DNA of 26,082 nt from a virus, in the IMG/VR virus record IMGVR_UViG_3300020479_000005, positions 1-26,082 of that record; one strand, given 5' to 3'. Shown piece by piece: positions 1-7,025 of the stretch. A program made the position numbers and the translations under genes. Under the pieces are notes generated by a model that ran no database searches, was not told the origin of the DNA, and was given only the letters and a program-made list of their open reading frames with translations. Numbering within the stretch: the stretch's first letter is position 1; the number at the start of each line of letters is the position of its first letter.

Positions 1-239
1 CAATTCAGCACGAAACTCCCCGTAAACGTACTGGGTTGCCCCCATAAGGGCCTACCGTTCCCCGCCCGCACCCACAACCGACCGAAACTACCCCCCGCCG
101 CGATCATCACGGAGTAAAAGATGCACCCCCGTCGCGCCAACCGAAACACCCCCGAGTCTACTAGCTGGAAACAATGGAAAAACGACCCCTGACTGGCCGG
201 GGTGTAAACGTCTTTGGGTTCAAGCAGTGTGCCAATCAT
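1..239 (-). CDS. Partial gene, probable third member of a tandem small-protein family
   Basis: Read from an ATG at 239 downward, the minus strand stays open for 79 codons to the edge of the window, so the 3' end is missing. The start lies four bases past the stop of the gene at 243-752, as expected for the next gene of this operon. The visible protein has a stretch (LARRGCIFYSVMI, then GGSFGRLWVRAGNG) that lines up loosely with the GVYxL...VGSGxxxVxDG core of the two preceding genes, so I infer a diverged third copy. I see no strong Shine-Dalgarno sequence, only a weak GGA. Function is unknown. Its place downstream of the portal gene suggests a structural or virion-associated role. Confidence 0.5.
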   Translation of the reverse strand, partial: MIGTLLEPKDVYTPASQGSFFHCFQLVDSGVFRLARRGCIFYSVMIAAGGSFGRLWVRAGNGRPLWGQPSTFTGSFVLN

Positions 240-242
240 GAT

Positions 243-752
243 TTAGTCCGTCACCAACTGCACCGGGCGTGGGGCCTTCTGTTTCAGCCAGCACACCGTC
301 ACCAGCACCGTCCCATCCTTGATTCCACCGGCTGCCTCCACAGTCAACCCGTGCACTAACGCACAGTCCAGTCCCCAAAAGCCGATACACACCGGGGAGG
401 CTGCGTACACTTTTCGCCCATTCGCCATGGCGTATTCTTGGGAGTACGGATCGAACTTGTCTGCGTCGAAATACCCGTTGGCTGAAGGAACGCCATCTCT
501 CACGATCAAAGACCCGGAGCCTACGTACGTACAAGCAAGACTCCGCAAAATCCCCGGTTCTTCCTCCAGCACGTACACCCCTTTCCGTTCTATGAGATAG
601 ACTTTCGCCCCCATCCGAGCGTCAGGGAGGGTGATGCGATACACGGACAGTCCGTCTCCTCTGGTCATAATGTGTTGTGGCTCCGGCGCGGCAACTACTG
701 TCGGCTCAGGCATCTGTACGTCTGGTGTTACGATCTTCTTAGGCCGCGCCAT
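243..752 (-). CDS. Small phage protein downstream of the portal, paralogue of the 739-1158 gene
   Basis: This encodes about 169 residues, starting MARPKK. I chose the ATG at 752 because an AGGAGGG ribosome site sits a normal distance upstream; a GTG two codons earlier would be too close. It overlaps the end of the preceding gene by 14 bases, suggesting coupled translation. After a Pro-rich N-terminus, the protein shares a pattern with its neighbour: IExKGVYxL, a PGI/PGV, VGSG, a D-x-x-P turn, a C-x-x-W-x-L-type segment and GLTVEAxGG followed by a V-x-V-x-W strand. This looks like a beta-rich domain. No enzyme motif is seen. Operon position fits a virion structural or decoration component, but that is inference from context only. 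Confidence 0.7.
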   Translation of the reverse strand: MARPKKIVTPDVQMPEPTVVAAPEPQHIMTRGDGLSVYRITLPDARMGAKVYLIERKGVYVLEEEPGILRSLACTYVGSGSLIVRDGVPSANGYFDADKFDPYSQEYAMANGRKVYAASPVCIGFWGLDCALVHGLTVEAAGGIKDGTVLVTVCWLKQKAPRPVQLVTD

Positions 753-1158
753 AAGCACCCTCCTTCGTTTGGTTCCAACTCACACTCAAAAACACCGGCG
801 TCGCGGGGCTGCCCCCCACGGCCTCCACGGTCAACCCGTTCTCGAACCCGGCCTCCAACGCCCAAAGGCACATCGTCTGGGGGTTCTGCTTGAAAATCTC
901 TTTCGGACGGGCTAAGTACCGACCATCTTTCGTCGGTATGGCGTCCAACACCCGCACCGTTCCGCTACCTACGTGCGACACCGCCAAAAACCCAATCACC
1001 CCCGGCTGAGACGCCAACAAGTACACCCCTTTTTTCTCGATCATGTACCCTCGATACCCAAATGGTGGCTCCGGGACGTTAACCAAAAACACCGGGTGCC
1101 CGTCAGGTCGTGTGCCAACCTGCGTAGTGTAGAAGTCCTGTGCCGAAGGAGTAGCCAT
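739..1158 (-). CDS. Small phage protein directly after the portal gene, paralogue of the 243-752 gene
   Basis: The product is 139 residues, starting MATPSAQDFYTT. The start codon lies nine bases after the portal stop, and AGGACAGGAC just upstream can act as ribosome site. It shares with the next gene the series IEKKGVYLL, PGV, VGSG, CLWALEAGF and NGLTVEAVGG followed by a VSW strand, so the two are tandem paralogues. The GLTVEAxGG repeat-like ending suggests a beta-sandwich fold of the sort found in virion surface proteins, but I cannot name the family. No catalytic residues are evident. Confidence 0.7.
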   Translation of the reverse strand: MATPSAQDFYTTQVGTRPDGHPVFLVNVPEPPFGYRGYMIEKKGVYLLASQPGVIGFLAVSHVGSGTVRVLDAIPTKDGRYLARPKEIFKQNPQTMCLWALEAGFENGLTVEAVGGSPATPVFLSVSWNQTKEGAYGAA

Positions 1159-1167
1159 GTCCTGTCC

Positions 1168-2778
1168 TTAAATCGTAATTTTCCGTGCGCCTTGATTCAC
1201 GTCGCGGCGCGGGAGGGTGTGTCCCTGTGGTCCCGGACGGCGCTCGTCTGGGTTGATCCCTTCGTTGTACTGCTCAGAGTTGTCGTCGGGAACCGTTCCC
1301 TCTTTCGGTGCCGTCGGCACGGCGTCGCTGCCCGTTTGTGGTGGGCTCTCCACCCGGTAATCCTCCAAATCCATCTGAGCAAACAGGTATTCTTTTGCCA
1401 CTTTTATGTCCAACAGCCCGTTCTGCGTCGCCATGGTCAGGGACTCCACCATGCTCATTTCGTCCTGTGGCGTGGACGTAAATACCTTCGGCCAGCGAAT
1501 CCCAAACGAAGTCAGTTCTTCTTCGCTCATACCTGCAATCTCCGGGGGAAGTGAGCCGGTTCGTGCATACGCGGCTACGATCTTGCTCAAGAAGGGTACA
1601 AACCCCCCGTCCCCGTAGGTAGACCGCATGGCGTTCACCAAGTCATAAAAGCTGTCGTCCATCAACTCCATCGAGCGACCACTTAAAGCACCCGTGTGGG
1701 TCTGCGCGGTTCTAGCACTGGCGGATATGGCGTTGAGTGTTGCCTTGCGGAGGGTATCCACGTAGTTCAAACCCACCTGAGTGCCGTTGCCCACCATCTC
1801 CAAGAGTTTCGCGTCCGACCCTCCCAATTTCTGCGTTTCGTCCCCGTAAGAGGACTTGAGCTTGAGCACCCCCACCGGCCCGCGCCGGTAGTTCATGCCG
1901 TCCGACTCATCCATGTCCCCGATAATCACCAACTGAGGGGCCGCACTGTACCGGATTCCCCGGCCTAGCTGGGACATGGTGTAGTCGATCTCGATGATGT
2001 TGTTCGCCGCGATGCCGAACGTAGAAATACCGTCGATCCCCTCCCCGCCCGGCAAGTTCCGTATCCATATCGCAGGCACCAAACCCAGCCCGTGCGTAAA
2101 CACCTTCTCCGGCACCACCACCAGCATGTATTCATCTTCACCCGTCGGGGAATATTCGGCCTCGGGCAGCGGGTAAAAGGTATGTTCTTCGTCCGCCGTC
2201 CACTCCTTGATGAACCAATAGTTCAGCGTAGGGTCCAACAAGTCTCCTTTGCAGTCGTGCGTAAACCCACTGCGGACCAGCACCGACCCCTTGGTCACGT
2301 ATTGCACCCGGAGAGAGGCCAAATCCCCCATGCGATCAAAGGCCGGGACGCACTGATAGGGACGCCAGACGTTCACTCGAAGCTCCCCGTCAATCAGCGT
2401 AAAGGTCATAGCCACGGACCCCACCGACCCCCAAAGCATGGCTTGCTGGAACTTCTCGTAGAGGGCACTTGTGGCGATGATCTTCATGGCCCACTGCAAA
2501 AACGCCGGGTTATCGTGGGTGACGCGGGGCACGTGGCGACCAGCAAACAACTTCCGCGAAAGCCCCGACACCACCTCGAACGCCATCATGGACTGTGCCG
2601 AAGGCCGACGCTCCACCAGAGGGATGTAATTTCCTGCGTGATCTTCCTCGGTGTAGAAGTCGTGGGGGAGATGGTCGTAAAACGTCCCGTCCACCATCTT
2701 GGTCAGCGCCACCAGTTTTTTGTACCTAGGCGTCGCCCAGTACGGCCAACCCATTTTATTCATCAAGGTCGTGAACAT
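1168..2778 (-). CDS. Phage portal protein
   Basis: The 536-residue product has the length and layout of a tailed-phage portal protein, the dodecameric ring through which DNA enters the head and on which the terminase motor docks. Supporting features are a helical N-terminal region with a Trp- and Tyr-rich segment (GWPYWATPRYKKL), a central wing-like region, the GIAANNIIEIDYTMSQLGRG segment resembling the portal stem or clip helices, and a Pro/Gly-rich disordered tail from about residue 480. The ATG at 2778 follows the small terminase stop with no gap and has AGAGGA upstream. The order terminase then portal is standard. I call it from overall pattern plus context; the exact portal subfamily (SPP1 gp6-like or other) is not certain. 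Confidence 0.85.
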   Translation of the reverse strand: MFTTLMNKMGWPYWATPRYKKLVALTKMVDGTFYDHLPHDFYTEEDHAGNYIPLVERRPSAQSMMAFEVVSGLSRKLFAGRHVPRVTHDNPAFLQWAMKIIATSALYEKFQQAMLWGSVGSVAMTFTLIDGELRVNVWRPYQCVPAFDRMGDLASLRVQYVTKGSVLVRSGFTHDCKGDLLDPTLNYWFIKEWTADEEHTFYPLPEAEYSPTGEDEYMLVVVPEKVFTHGLGLVPAIWIRNLPGGEGIDGISTFGIAANNIIEIDYTMSQLGRGIRYSAAPQLVIIGDMDESDGMNYRRGPVGVLKLKSSYGDETQKLGGSDAKLLEMVGNGTQVGLNYVDTLRKATLNAISASARTAQTHTGALSGRSMELMDDSFYDLVNAMRSTYGDGGFVPFLSKIVAAYARTGSLPPEIAGMSEEELTSFGIRWPKVFTSTPQDEMSMVESLTMATQNGLLDIKVAKEYLFAQMDLEDYRVESPPQTGSDAVPTAPKEGTVPDDNSEQYNEGINPDERRPGPQGHTLPRRDVNQGARKITI

Positions 2779-3339
2779 TTACTTATCCTCTGTGGTGGTG
2801 TGACTGGCCGTGGAGTTTTCCTCCACGACGGTGTTTATTCCCTTCACGTACTCTTGCAGTGCCAGTTCCGCCTTCTTGGACGACATGTGCTCCAGCACGG
2901 CGTCGTTACTAAAATCGTCCTGAGAGTCCTGCGGGGCGGGGATGTCTGCCTCGGAGATCAGCTTGCTCGCCAGCGCCGCCCGTACCTGCGCCGGAGTATC
3001 TTCATTCTGTAGCATCTCAATGGATACTTCGAGTGCGCCACGTGCCGCGAGACTTCTGATCTGCCGGAAGGACTCTCTCTGTGTCGCCCGCAGCACCCGC
3101 ACGGCCCGGCGAATCTTTGGTTGCTCCAGAATAAGATACGCGCCCAAAGATTGTTGTTGCGTGTATCCAGCCCGAAGTGCAGCCATTGAAGCGTCCCCCT
3201 TGCGAATGTATTCCTCCACGAACACTTGCTCGCGGTCGGTCAGCCCGGCAAAAGGGTCCAGTTCGTCTCCGGGGGCAAAGCGGGGGCTTTCCCTTCTTTG
3301 GGCAATCTCATGAACTTTCCGATTGGCTGGCAAGGACAT
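2779..3339 (-). CDS. Terminase small subunit
   Basis: This encodes 186 residues. Residues about 32-80 carry the typical small terminase N-terminal helix-turn-helix region: LTDREQVFVEEYIRKGDA, then AALRAGYT and ILEQPKIRRAV. The later part is helical and charged, suited to ring assembly, with a Ser/Thr/Glu-rich tail. In packaging, such proteins recognise the phage DNA site and hand it to the large subunit. The ATG at 3339 has a GGAG about eight bases upstream. The gene sits immediately before the portal gene and after the large subunit, a reversed order compared with most tailed phages, where the small subunit comes first. Confidence 0.85.
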   Translation of the reverse strand: MSLPANRKVHEIAQRRESPRFAPGDELDPFAGLTDREQVFVEEYIRKGDASMAALRAGYTQQQSLGAYLILEQPKIRRAVRVLRATQRESFRQIRSLAARGALEVSIEMLQNEDTPAQVRAALASKLISEADIPAPQDSQDDFSNDAVLEHMSSKKAELALQEYVKGINTVVEENSTASHTTTEDK

Positions 3340-3355
3340 GGGGGGTGCTCCTGTG

Positions 3356-3481
3356 CTATTTGTGCTTATGCGGGCGCTTCATCCGCTTCTTCGGGTCGAT
3401 CACTTTGTCCGACGGACGATCTGGCCGTTCCGGTCGCTTCGGTTTCTTGATGAGTTTGAAATTGTCGATCTTGTTTCGCAT
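3356..3481 (-). CDS. 41-residue highly basic peptide between the terminase genes
   Basis: A short open frame begins with ATG at 3481, which lies just past the large terminase stop and has a GGAG about ten bases upstream inside that gene's end. The peptide is very rich in Lys, Arg and Pro (MRNKIDNFKLIKKPKRPERP, then a similar basic tail ending KRPHKHK). It fills the otherwise empty space between the two terminase genes almost exactly. A nucleic-acid- or terminase-binding role would fit its charge, but nothing shows it. I include it because start, ribosome site and spacing are all good; chance cannot be excluded at this length. Confidence 0.5.
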   Translation of the reverse strand: MRNKIDNFKLIKKPKRPERPDRPSDKVIDPKKRMKRPHKHK

Positions 3482-3484
3482 AGG

Positions 3485-4933
3485 TCATCTCCAAAACACA
3501 CTGGGAACTTTCGGTTTTACCATCCACTCCGGGACGTTCTGGTTCATCTTCCTGCGCCCGGCGCTGTACTCCTGCTTGACCATCTGCCTCAGAGCTTGGG
3601 TCGTGGAGTCCACGTTGTCCATGTACGCCCCGAAAGGAAAGGACAAAAGCTCCTCTTTGTAGTCAGCCAGCCACGTGGCGTGTAAGGGGAAAAACACCCG
3701 ACCCGACTCGAAAATCCCGGAGATGGCCTTGGCTCGAGCGTCCTTCTGCCCTTTCGGGCGTACCGGCACCAACTTGGTCCCCACGGACATGCGGAGTTCA
3801 TCGATGAGGGGACGGCCCGTCTGTTCTTCCTCCACCCACACGATGTCCGGGTCGTAGGCTTGGATAAGCTCCTTAGCTTTGGCCCGAAGTTCCGGGAAGT
3901 TCAACTGGTGTGCGTACACGTCCAACAAATAGAAAGCAGAACCTCCGGGAAGGGAGTCATTATGCACTACCCCCCACGTGGTACAGGAGGACCGAGCCGA
4001 AGTGCTTTTCTTGGACACGCCGGTGTCCCACGACTGATAGATGGCCGAGAAGTAAATGGAGTCCAGTTCCTGCGGGTCGTAGTATCGGAAATATTCCTCT
4101 TTGAAGATCGCGCCGCCCTCGGGAACTGGGGACTGTTGATACAGTGCGGACCACACCTGCCGCCCTACGGTGTTCTTGATTTCCTCACACTTTTGCAGGT
4201 CGAACTTCTCCGGCCACAAAGGTTCCCCCTTTTTCCGATACTTCTCGTCCCGCGTGGCGATCATGGGGAAAGTGATGTTTTTCCATCCGCTGTCGGAGGC
4301 TAAGACGCGACCTATGAGGTCATCTGTCGCCCATCGAGTAGCGATAATCATTATGGCGCCCCCTTTCTCCAATCGGGTATATGCCGTGGATACGAACCAA
4401 TCCCAGATTTTGTCCTTCACCGTTTGGCTCATTGCATCTTCGAGGTTCTTATGAGGATCGTCGATGGCAAGTACGTTTGCACCCATGCCAGTGAGTGCTG
4501 AACCCACGGACGTGGAGAAGTATCGGCCATGGTTGGTCAAGTCCCATTTGGTGATTGCATTAGTGAGCTTGGACACTTCTACGTCGAACAGGGTCTTGAA
4601 CATCTCGGATGAAGCATACTCTCTGGCCTTGCGGCCCATCTCGTCAGCCAGTTCCGCACCATAGGAGGCGTTGATGACGGTATGGTAGGGATGTTGTGCC
4701 AAATACCAGCCGGGGAAGATTTTGGACACCAACTCACTCTTGCCCATCCGAGGGGGCATTTGGATGCACACTTTCCGATACTCGGGATCGCCCGAGGCCA
4801 CACGCTCCATGACGTTTGCAATAACCCGGTGATGCCAGTTTGGAGCCCAGTCCGGATGCAGCATGGACGCATACGCCCCTAAGCTCTTACGAGCCATGAG
4901 TTTGAGCGTGTTGAAATCCGGTTGTGCATTCAT
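3485..4933 (-). CDS. Terminase large subunit (packaging ATPase-nuclease)
   Basis: The 482-residue product is a clear large terminase, which pumps DNA into the prohead and cuts the concatemer. The N-terminal ATPase has a Walker A at residues 60-66 (PPRMGKS) and a Walker B near 154-159 (VLAIDD). ATR at about 198-200 may be the coupling motif. The C-terminal RNase H-like nuclease starts at QSWDTG (Asp303), continues with WVEEEQTG and ends with DNVDSTTQAL, giving the expected acidic residues. It is the first gene of the leftward operon. The stretch before its ATG is pyrimidine-rich on the coding strand and has no Shine-Dalgarno sequence; a promoter ends seven bases upstream, so the message may be leaderless. 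Confidence 0.95.
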   Translation of the reverse strand: MNAQPDFNTLKLMARKSLGAYASMLHPDWAPNWHHRVIANVMERVASGDPEYRKVCIQMPPRMGKSELVSKIFPGWYLAQHPYHTVINASYGAELADEMGRKAREYASSEMFKTLFDVEVSKLTNAITKWDLTNHGRYFSTSVGSALTGMGANVLAIDDPHKNLEDAMSQTVKDKIWDWFVSTAYTRLEKGGAIMIIATRWATDDLIGRVLASDSGWKNITFPMIATRDEKYRKKGEPLWPEKFDLQKCEEIKNTVGRQVWSALYQQSPVPEGGAIFKEEYFRYYDPQELDSIYFSAIYQSWDTGVSKKSTSARSSCTTWGVVHNDSLPGGSAFYLLDVYAHQLNFPELRAKAKELIQAYDPDIVWVEEEQTGRPLIDELRMSVGTKLVPVRPKGQKDARAKAISGIFESGRVFFPLHATWLADYKEELLSFPFGAYMDNVDSTTQALRQMVKQEYSAGRRKMNQNVPEWMVKPKVPSVFWR

Positions 4934-4940
4934 GCAAGGG

Positions 4941-4970
4941 AGTGTAGGAAGGGAGGGGGAGGGTTGTCAA
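4941..4970 (-). promoter_or_regulatory. Candidate promoter for the leftward terminase-portal operon, possibly leaderless
   Basis: On the minus strand, TTGACA (4970-4965) is followed after 18 bases by TACACT (4946-4941). Only seven bases then separate the -10 box from the terminase ATG at 4933, so transcription would start at or next to the A of the start codon. The absence of a ribosome site upstream agrees with this. Confidence 0.5.
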
Positions 4971-5254
4971 GAGGGTGTATAGTGGTGTGCAGTAGGTTTA
5001 TTTGGTAAATGTGTTGTACAGTGAAGTGTGGAAAAATTTTTGGGGATTTTCTGAGGGTGGATAGGGTTTTGGAAGGCCGGGGGTAGGTGTGAAAGATATT
5101 AAGAAGTCAAGAACCTAAAGTGCCGCGAGCATCAACGGCTACGAGTGTAAAAGGTAAGTGTATTATACAATGAAGGTCATAGATATTGCGCGGTCGGAAT
5201 GGTGCAGCGCGGGGGTAGGGTCTTTGACAAGAAATAAGCCCACCTCTAATCCAT

Positions 5255-5372
5255 ACCTAGAATCAATATAAATATATAACATAAACAATAATCAACGTAC
5301 ATAATAATTAAACCTTACAAAATAATAAAATACAATCAATAATATATAATAACAAATAATACACCGACGGCA
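5255..5372. other. AT-rich stretch, possible DNA unwinding element
   Basis: About 115 bases are almost pure A and T, with repeated AATATA, ATAATA and ACAATAAT words, in sharp contrast to both flanks. There is no open frame of note. Lying 60 bases from a set of tandem repeats, it has the layout of an iteron-type origin, although it could equally act as promoter upstream sequence. Confidence 0.45.
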
Positions 5373-5430
5373 TTAGATACTAGGCGGAAGGCGGACAGTG
5401 CCCGCTATATAGTAAAGCCCGCACCGCGCT

Positions 5431-5490
5431 GCCCTCGATACTGCCCTCGATACTGCCCTCGATACTGCCCTCAATGCTGCCCTCAATGCT
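5431..5490. repeat. Five tandem 12-bp repeats (candidate iterons)
   Basis: Three identical copies of GCCCTCGATACT are followed by two identical copies of GCCCTCAATGCT, head to tail with no spacer. The repeat length is a multiple of three, so the minus strand reads SIEG five times, but there is no sign of a real gene around it. Twelve bases is a little over one helical turn, suiting one protein binding per repeat. Confidence 0.8.
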
Positions 5491-5545
5491 GCCAACCCAT
5501 ATAAAATATAAATGCCTACATATAAAATTTATGTACAAAAGCCTC

Positions 5546-5574
5546 TTGCCTGTGCAATACATCTGCCCTATACT
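5546..5574 (+). promoter_or_regulatory. Promoter for the 5630-7639 operon
   Basis: TTGCCT (5546-5551) and TATACT (5569-5574) are separated by 17 bases, a good sigma70-type match. Transcription would begin near 5581, about 50 bases before the first gene of the operon. Confidence 0.55.
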
Positions 5575-5629
5575 TCTAACCATAGAGCAAGGGCAATGGC
5601 GCCCAAGCCTAGCAAGAGGGGTAAAGGCA

Positions 5630-5821
5630 ATGAGGCACTACTACGCAGCGGACAACTACTACGGTAGCGAAACCAGCGTTGGATTTGCGAACACTTGGTA
5701 CGTATTAGCTTTCAGATCAAAGAAAGAGCGCGATGATTATGTATCCGCCAGCCACAATCTTTCTGCTCGCGCAATCAAATCATCAGAAGTTAAGAAGTAC
5801 CAAAGCTACCAAGCAAGCTAA
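5630..5821 (+). CDS. Small hypothetical phage protein (63 residues)
   Basis: The protein begins MRHYYAADNYYGSET and continues with TWYVLAFRSKKERDDYV, then a Lys- and Ser-rich end. I placed the start at the ATG at 5630 because AGAGGGG and AAAGG lie just upstream; the frame extends further 5' but that part crosses the 12-bp repeats and looks non-coding. The WYVLAF and RDDYV core suggests a small alpha/beta protein. It is the first gene of an operon of six small genes. Function is unknown, and no nucleic-acid or catalytic motif is seen. Confidence 0.65.
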   Translation: MRHYYAADNYYGSETSVGFANTWYVLAFRSKKERDDYVSASHNLSARAIKSSEVKKYQSYQAS

Positions 5822-5837
5822 CAGAGGAGTAAAGGCA

Positions 5838-6026
5838 ATGCTTAAGACTCAAGAGATATACGAAGTGGCAAGCGAATTACTAGCGGGTACAATCCTCGAT
5901 ATGGACCAGATCACGGCGAACGATACGGAGTTTATCTCCGACATTCTGGCGCGTCAAGACTTTGCATTGCGAATCGTGCCAGAATTGAGCGTAGTGTACG
6001 CTGTCCCAGAATCCTACCTTCACTGA
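5838..6026 (+). CDS. Small hypothetical acidic protein (62 residues)
   Basis: The ATG at 5838 is preceded by GAGGAG, and the leader GAGTAAAGGCA strongly resembles that of the previous gene, so the two starts may share a duplicated ribosome site. The protein starts MLKTQEIYEVASELLAG and is mostly helical and acidic. No known domain is recognised. Its position, 16 bases after the preceding stop, makes it second gene of the small-gene operon. Confidence 0.65.
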   Translation: MLKTQEIYEVASELLAGTILDMDQITANDTEFISDILARQDFALRIVPELSVVYAVPESYLH

Positions 6027-6040
6027 GAGGAGCAAACAAC

Positions 6041-6430
6041 ATGAAAGCAACTATCGGAAGTAAACACGAAAATGGCAAAAACTACGGCGACAAAAAAGAG
6101 CTTATTAGCTCTTGGAATGTCATAGTAAATAGCGATGATGGCTTAAAAAACATCATTACAGTACGTTGTTATATGGGGCGAAGTGCCAGCGCGTCAACTG
6201 TTTACGCCTCGATATGGGTACACAGCACGGACCATCACACTAGTGGCACTGGGAAAGCTGGAGGGTATGGATACCACAAGCAAAGCGCGGCCATTGCGGA
6301 GGCGATCCGATCCGCAGGAATTACGCTAGACAAGGATATATATGGCATTGGGGATAGCGCGATTAGAGAAGTGCTTGAGGCCATCGCGCAAGCGTTGGGA
6401 TTTGACGATTGTCTAATCGTAAGAAATTGA
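6041..6430 (+). CDS. Conserved-looking hypothetical phage or plasmid protein (129 residues)
   Basis: The protein starts MKATIGSKHENG. A central region reads ASASTVYASIWVHS, then TSGTGKAGGYGYHKQSAA, and a helical end holds SAIREVLEAIAQALGF. I recognise this type of Gly-rich, His-containing core from uncharacterised proteins of phages and plasmids, but have no function for it. The ATG is preceded by GAGGAG. The gene follows the previous stop by 14 bases, in the same operon. Confidence 0.7.
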   Translation: MKATIGSKHENGKNYGDKKELISSWNVIVNSDDGLKNIITVRCYMGRSASASTVYASIWVHSTDHHTSGTGKAGGYGYHKQSAAIAEAIRSAGITLDKDIYGIGDSAIREVLEAIAQALGFDDCLIVRN

Positions 6431-6442
6431 GGGGGTGAAAAC

Positions 6443-6913
6443 ATGGAAATCAAGCATTTTAAATGCGTAGTAGATAGTGCCCATGGTATCTATACCCCGC
6501 AAATTTTTGCGGAACAGTTCCCAGCATGGCTAGACGATGCCGAAGAAAAGAACATCTTGCTTGCTGGTCCTGAGCATGAGGATTACTGGGACATATGGAA
6601 CAATGTCATATTCTATGAGCGCGAAGATCAGTTCATTTGGCTAGGCGAATCCGGGGATGTTTTCATTTTATCTAATTCGCCTATGCAAGCATTAGTGACG
6701 GCATGGGAAAGCATGGAAGAATTAGAGGATTGCCCTACTGAGTTGCGAAGTACTGTGCAGAAATTAGCGCATGATTTTTTGATAGAGTGTGACGAATTTA
6801 TCAGTGAGGAGGGAGCATTATATTATTTCAAACCTTCGCCCTATAATGACGCGCTAGTCAATAAGGCGCTGGAATGGATGCGCAAAGAACTTGCGGAGGC
6901 GCGCAATGGATAA
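6443..6913 (+). CDS. Hypothetical acidic protein (156 residues)
   Basis: This encodes a Trp-, Asp- and Glu-rich protein (for example EDYWDIWNNVIFYERED) with a C-terminal helical segment ending in KALEWMRKELAEARNG. AGGGGGTG sits before the ATG. The low net charge and many aromatic residues recall small phage proteins that bind host factors or mimic DNA, but this is only a resemblance of composition. I recognise no family. The gene overlaps the next one by eight bases. Confidence 0.65.
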   Translation: MEIKHFKCVVDSAHGIYTPQIFAEQFPAWLDDAEEKNILLAGPEHEDYWDIWNNVIFYEREDQFIWLGESGDVFILSNSPMQALVTAWESMEELEDCPTELRSTVQKLAHDFLIECDEFISEEGALYYFKPSPYNDALVNKALEWMRKELAEARNG

Positions 6914-7025
6914 CAAAAAGAAATTGATTCGCCGGATTGTGGACTATCTCCACAAATATGCAAGCGAGGATCAATTAGCGAAAATAGCTAAATTTTTGGG
7001 AATCGAAACAGGAGAGACAAAATGA
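6906..7025 (+). CDS. Small basic helical peptide (39 residues)
   Basis: An ATG inside the end of the preceding gene opens a 39-codon frame starting MDNKKKLIRRIVDYLHKYAS and ending in KIAKFLGIETGETK. Its TGA overlaps the next gene's ATG as ATGA, so it is linked on both sides by overlaps in the usual phage manner. The composition is basic and alpha-helical. The ribosome site is GCGGAGGCGCGC in the preceding gene. Function is unknown. Confidence 0.6.
   Translation: MDNKKKLIRRIVDYLHKYASEDQLAKIAKFLGIETGETK

Larger units (their letters stand above)
4934..5629. other. Gene-free divide between leftward and rightward genes
   Basis: No convincing gene lies between the terminase start and the first rightward gene. 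The region contains the leftward promoter (4941-4970), a G-rich stretch, an isolated TATTATACA at 5161 resembling the -10 boxes of the later promoters but without a -35, a TTGACA at 5224 without a good -10, an AT-rich stretch (about 5255-5372), five 12-bp repeats (5431-5490) and the rightward promoter (5546-5574). A divergent control region and possibly a replication origin are the likely roles. Confidence 0.6.

Noticed and set aside
2092-3012. Long plus-strand frame (306 codons) opposite the portal and small terminase genes
   Set aside because: It is the antisense of two well-supported genes, with His- and Arg-rich composition typical of shadow frames.
5161-5172. TATTATACA as a fourth copy of the P1-P3 promoter
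   Set aside because: The -10 surroundings match, but the bases 16 to 17 upstream (CTACGA region) do not resemble TTGACA.
5431-5490. CRISPR-like repeat array
   Set aside because: Copies are 12 bases and directly adjoining with no spacers, and no cas operon is present; the Cas4-like nuclease sits in a replication operon.
5380-5583. Minus-strand frame of 67 codons with five SIEG repeats
   Set aside because: The repeats are an effect of the 12-bp DNA repeat being a multiple of three. There is no good ribosome site, and the rest is not protein-like and crosses the rightward promoter.
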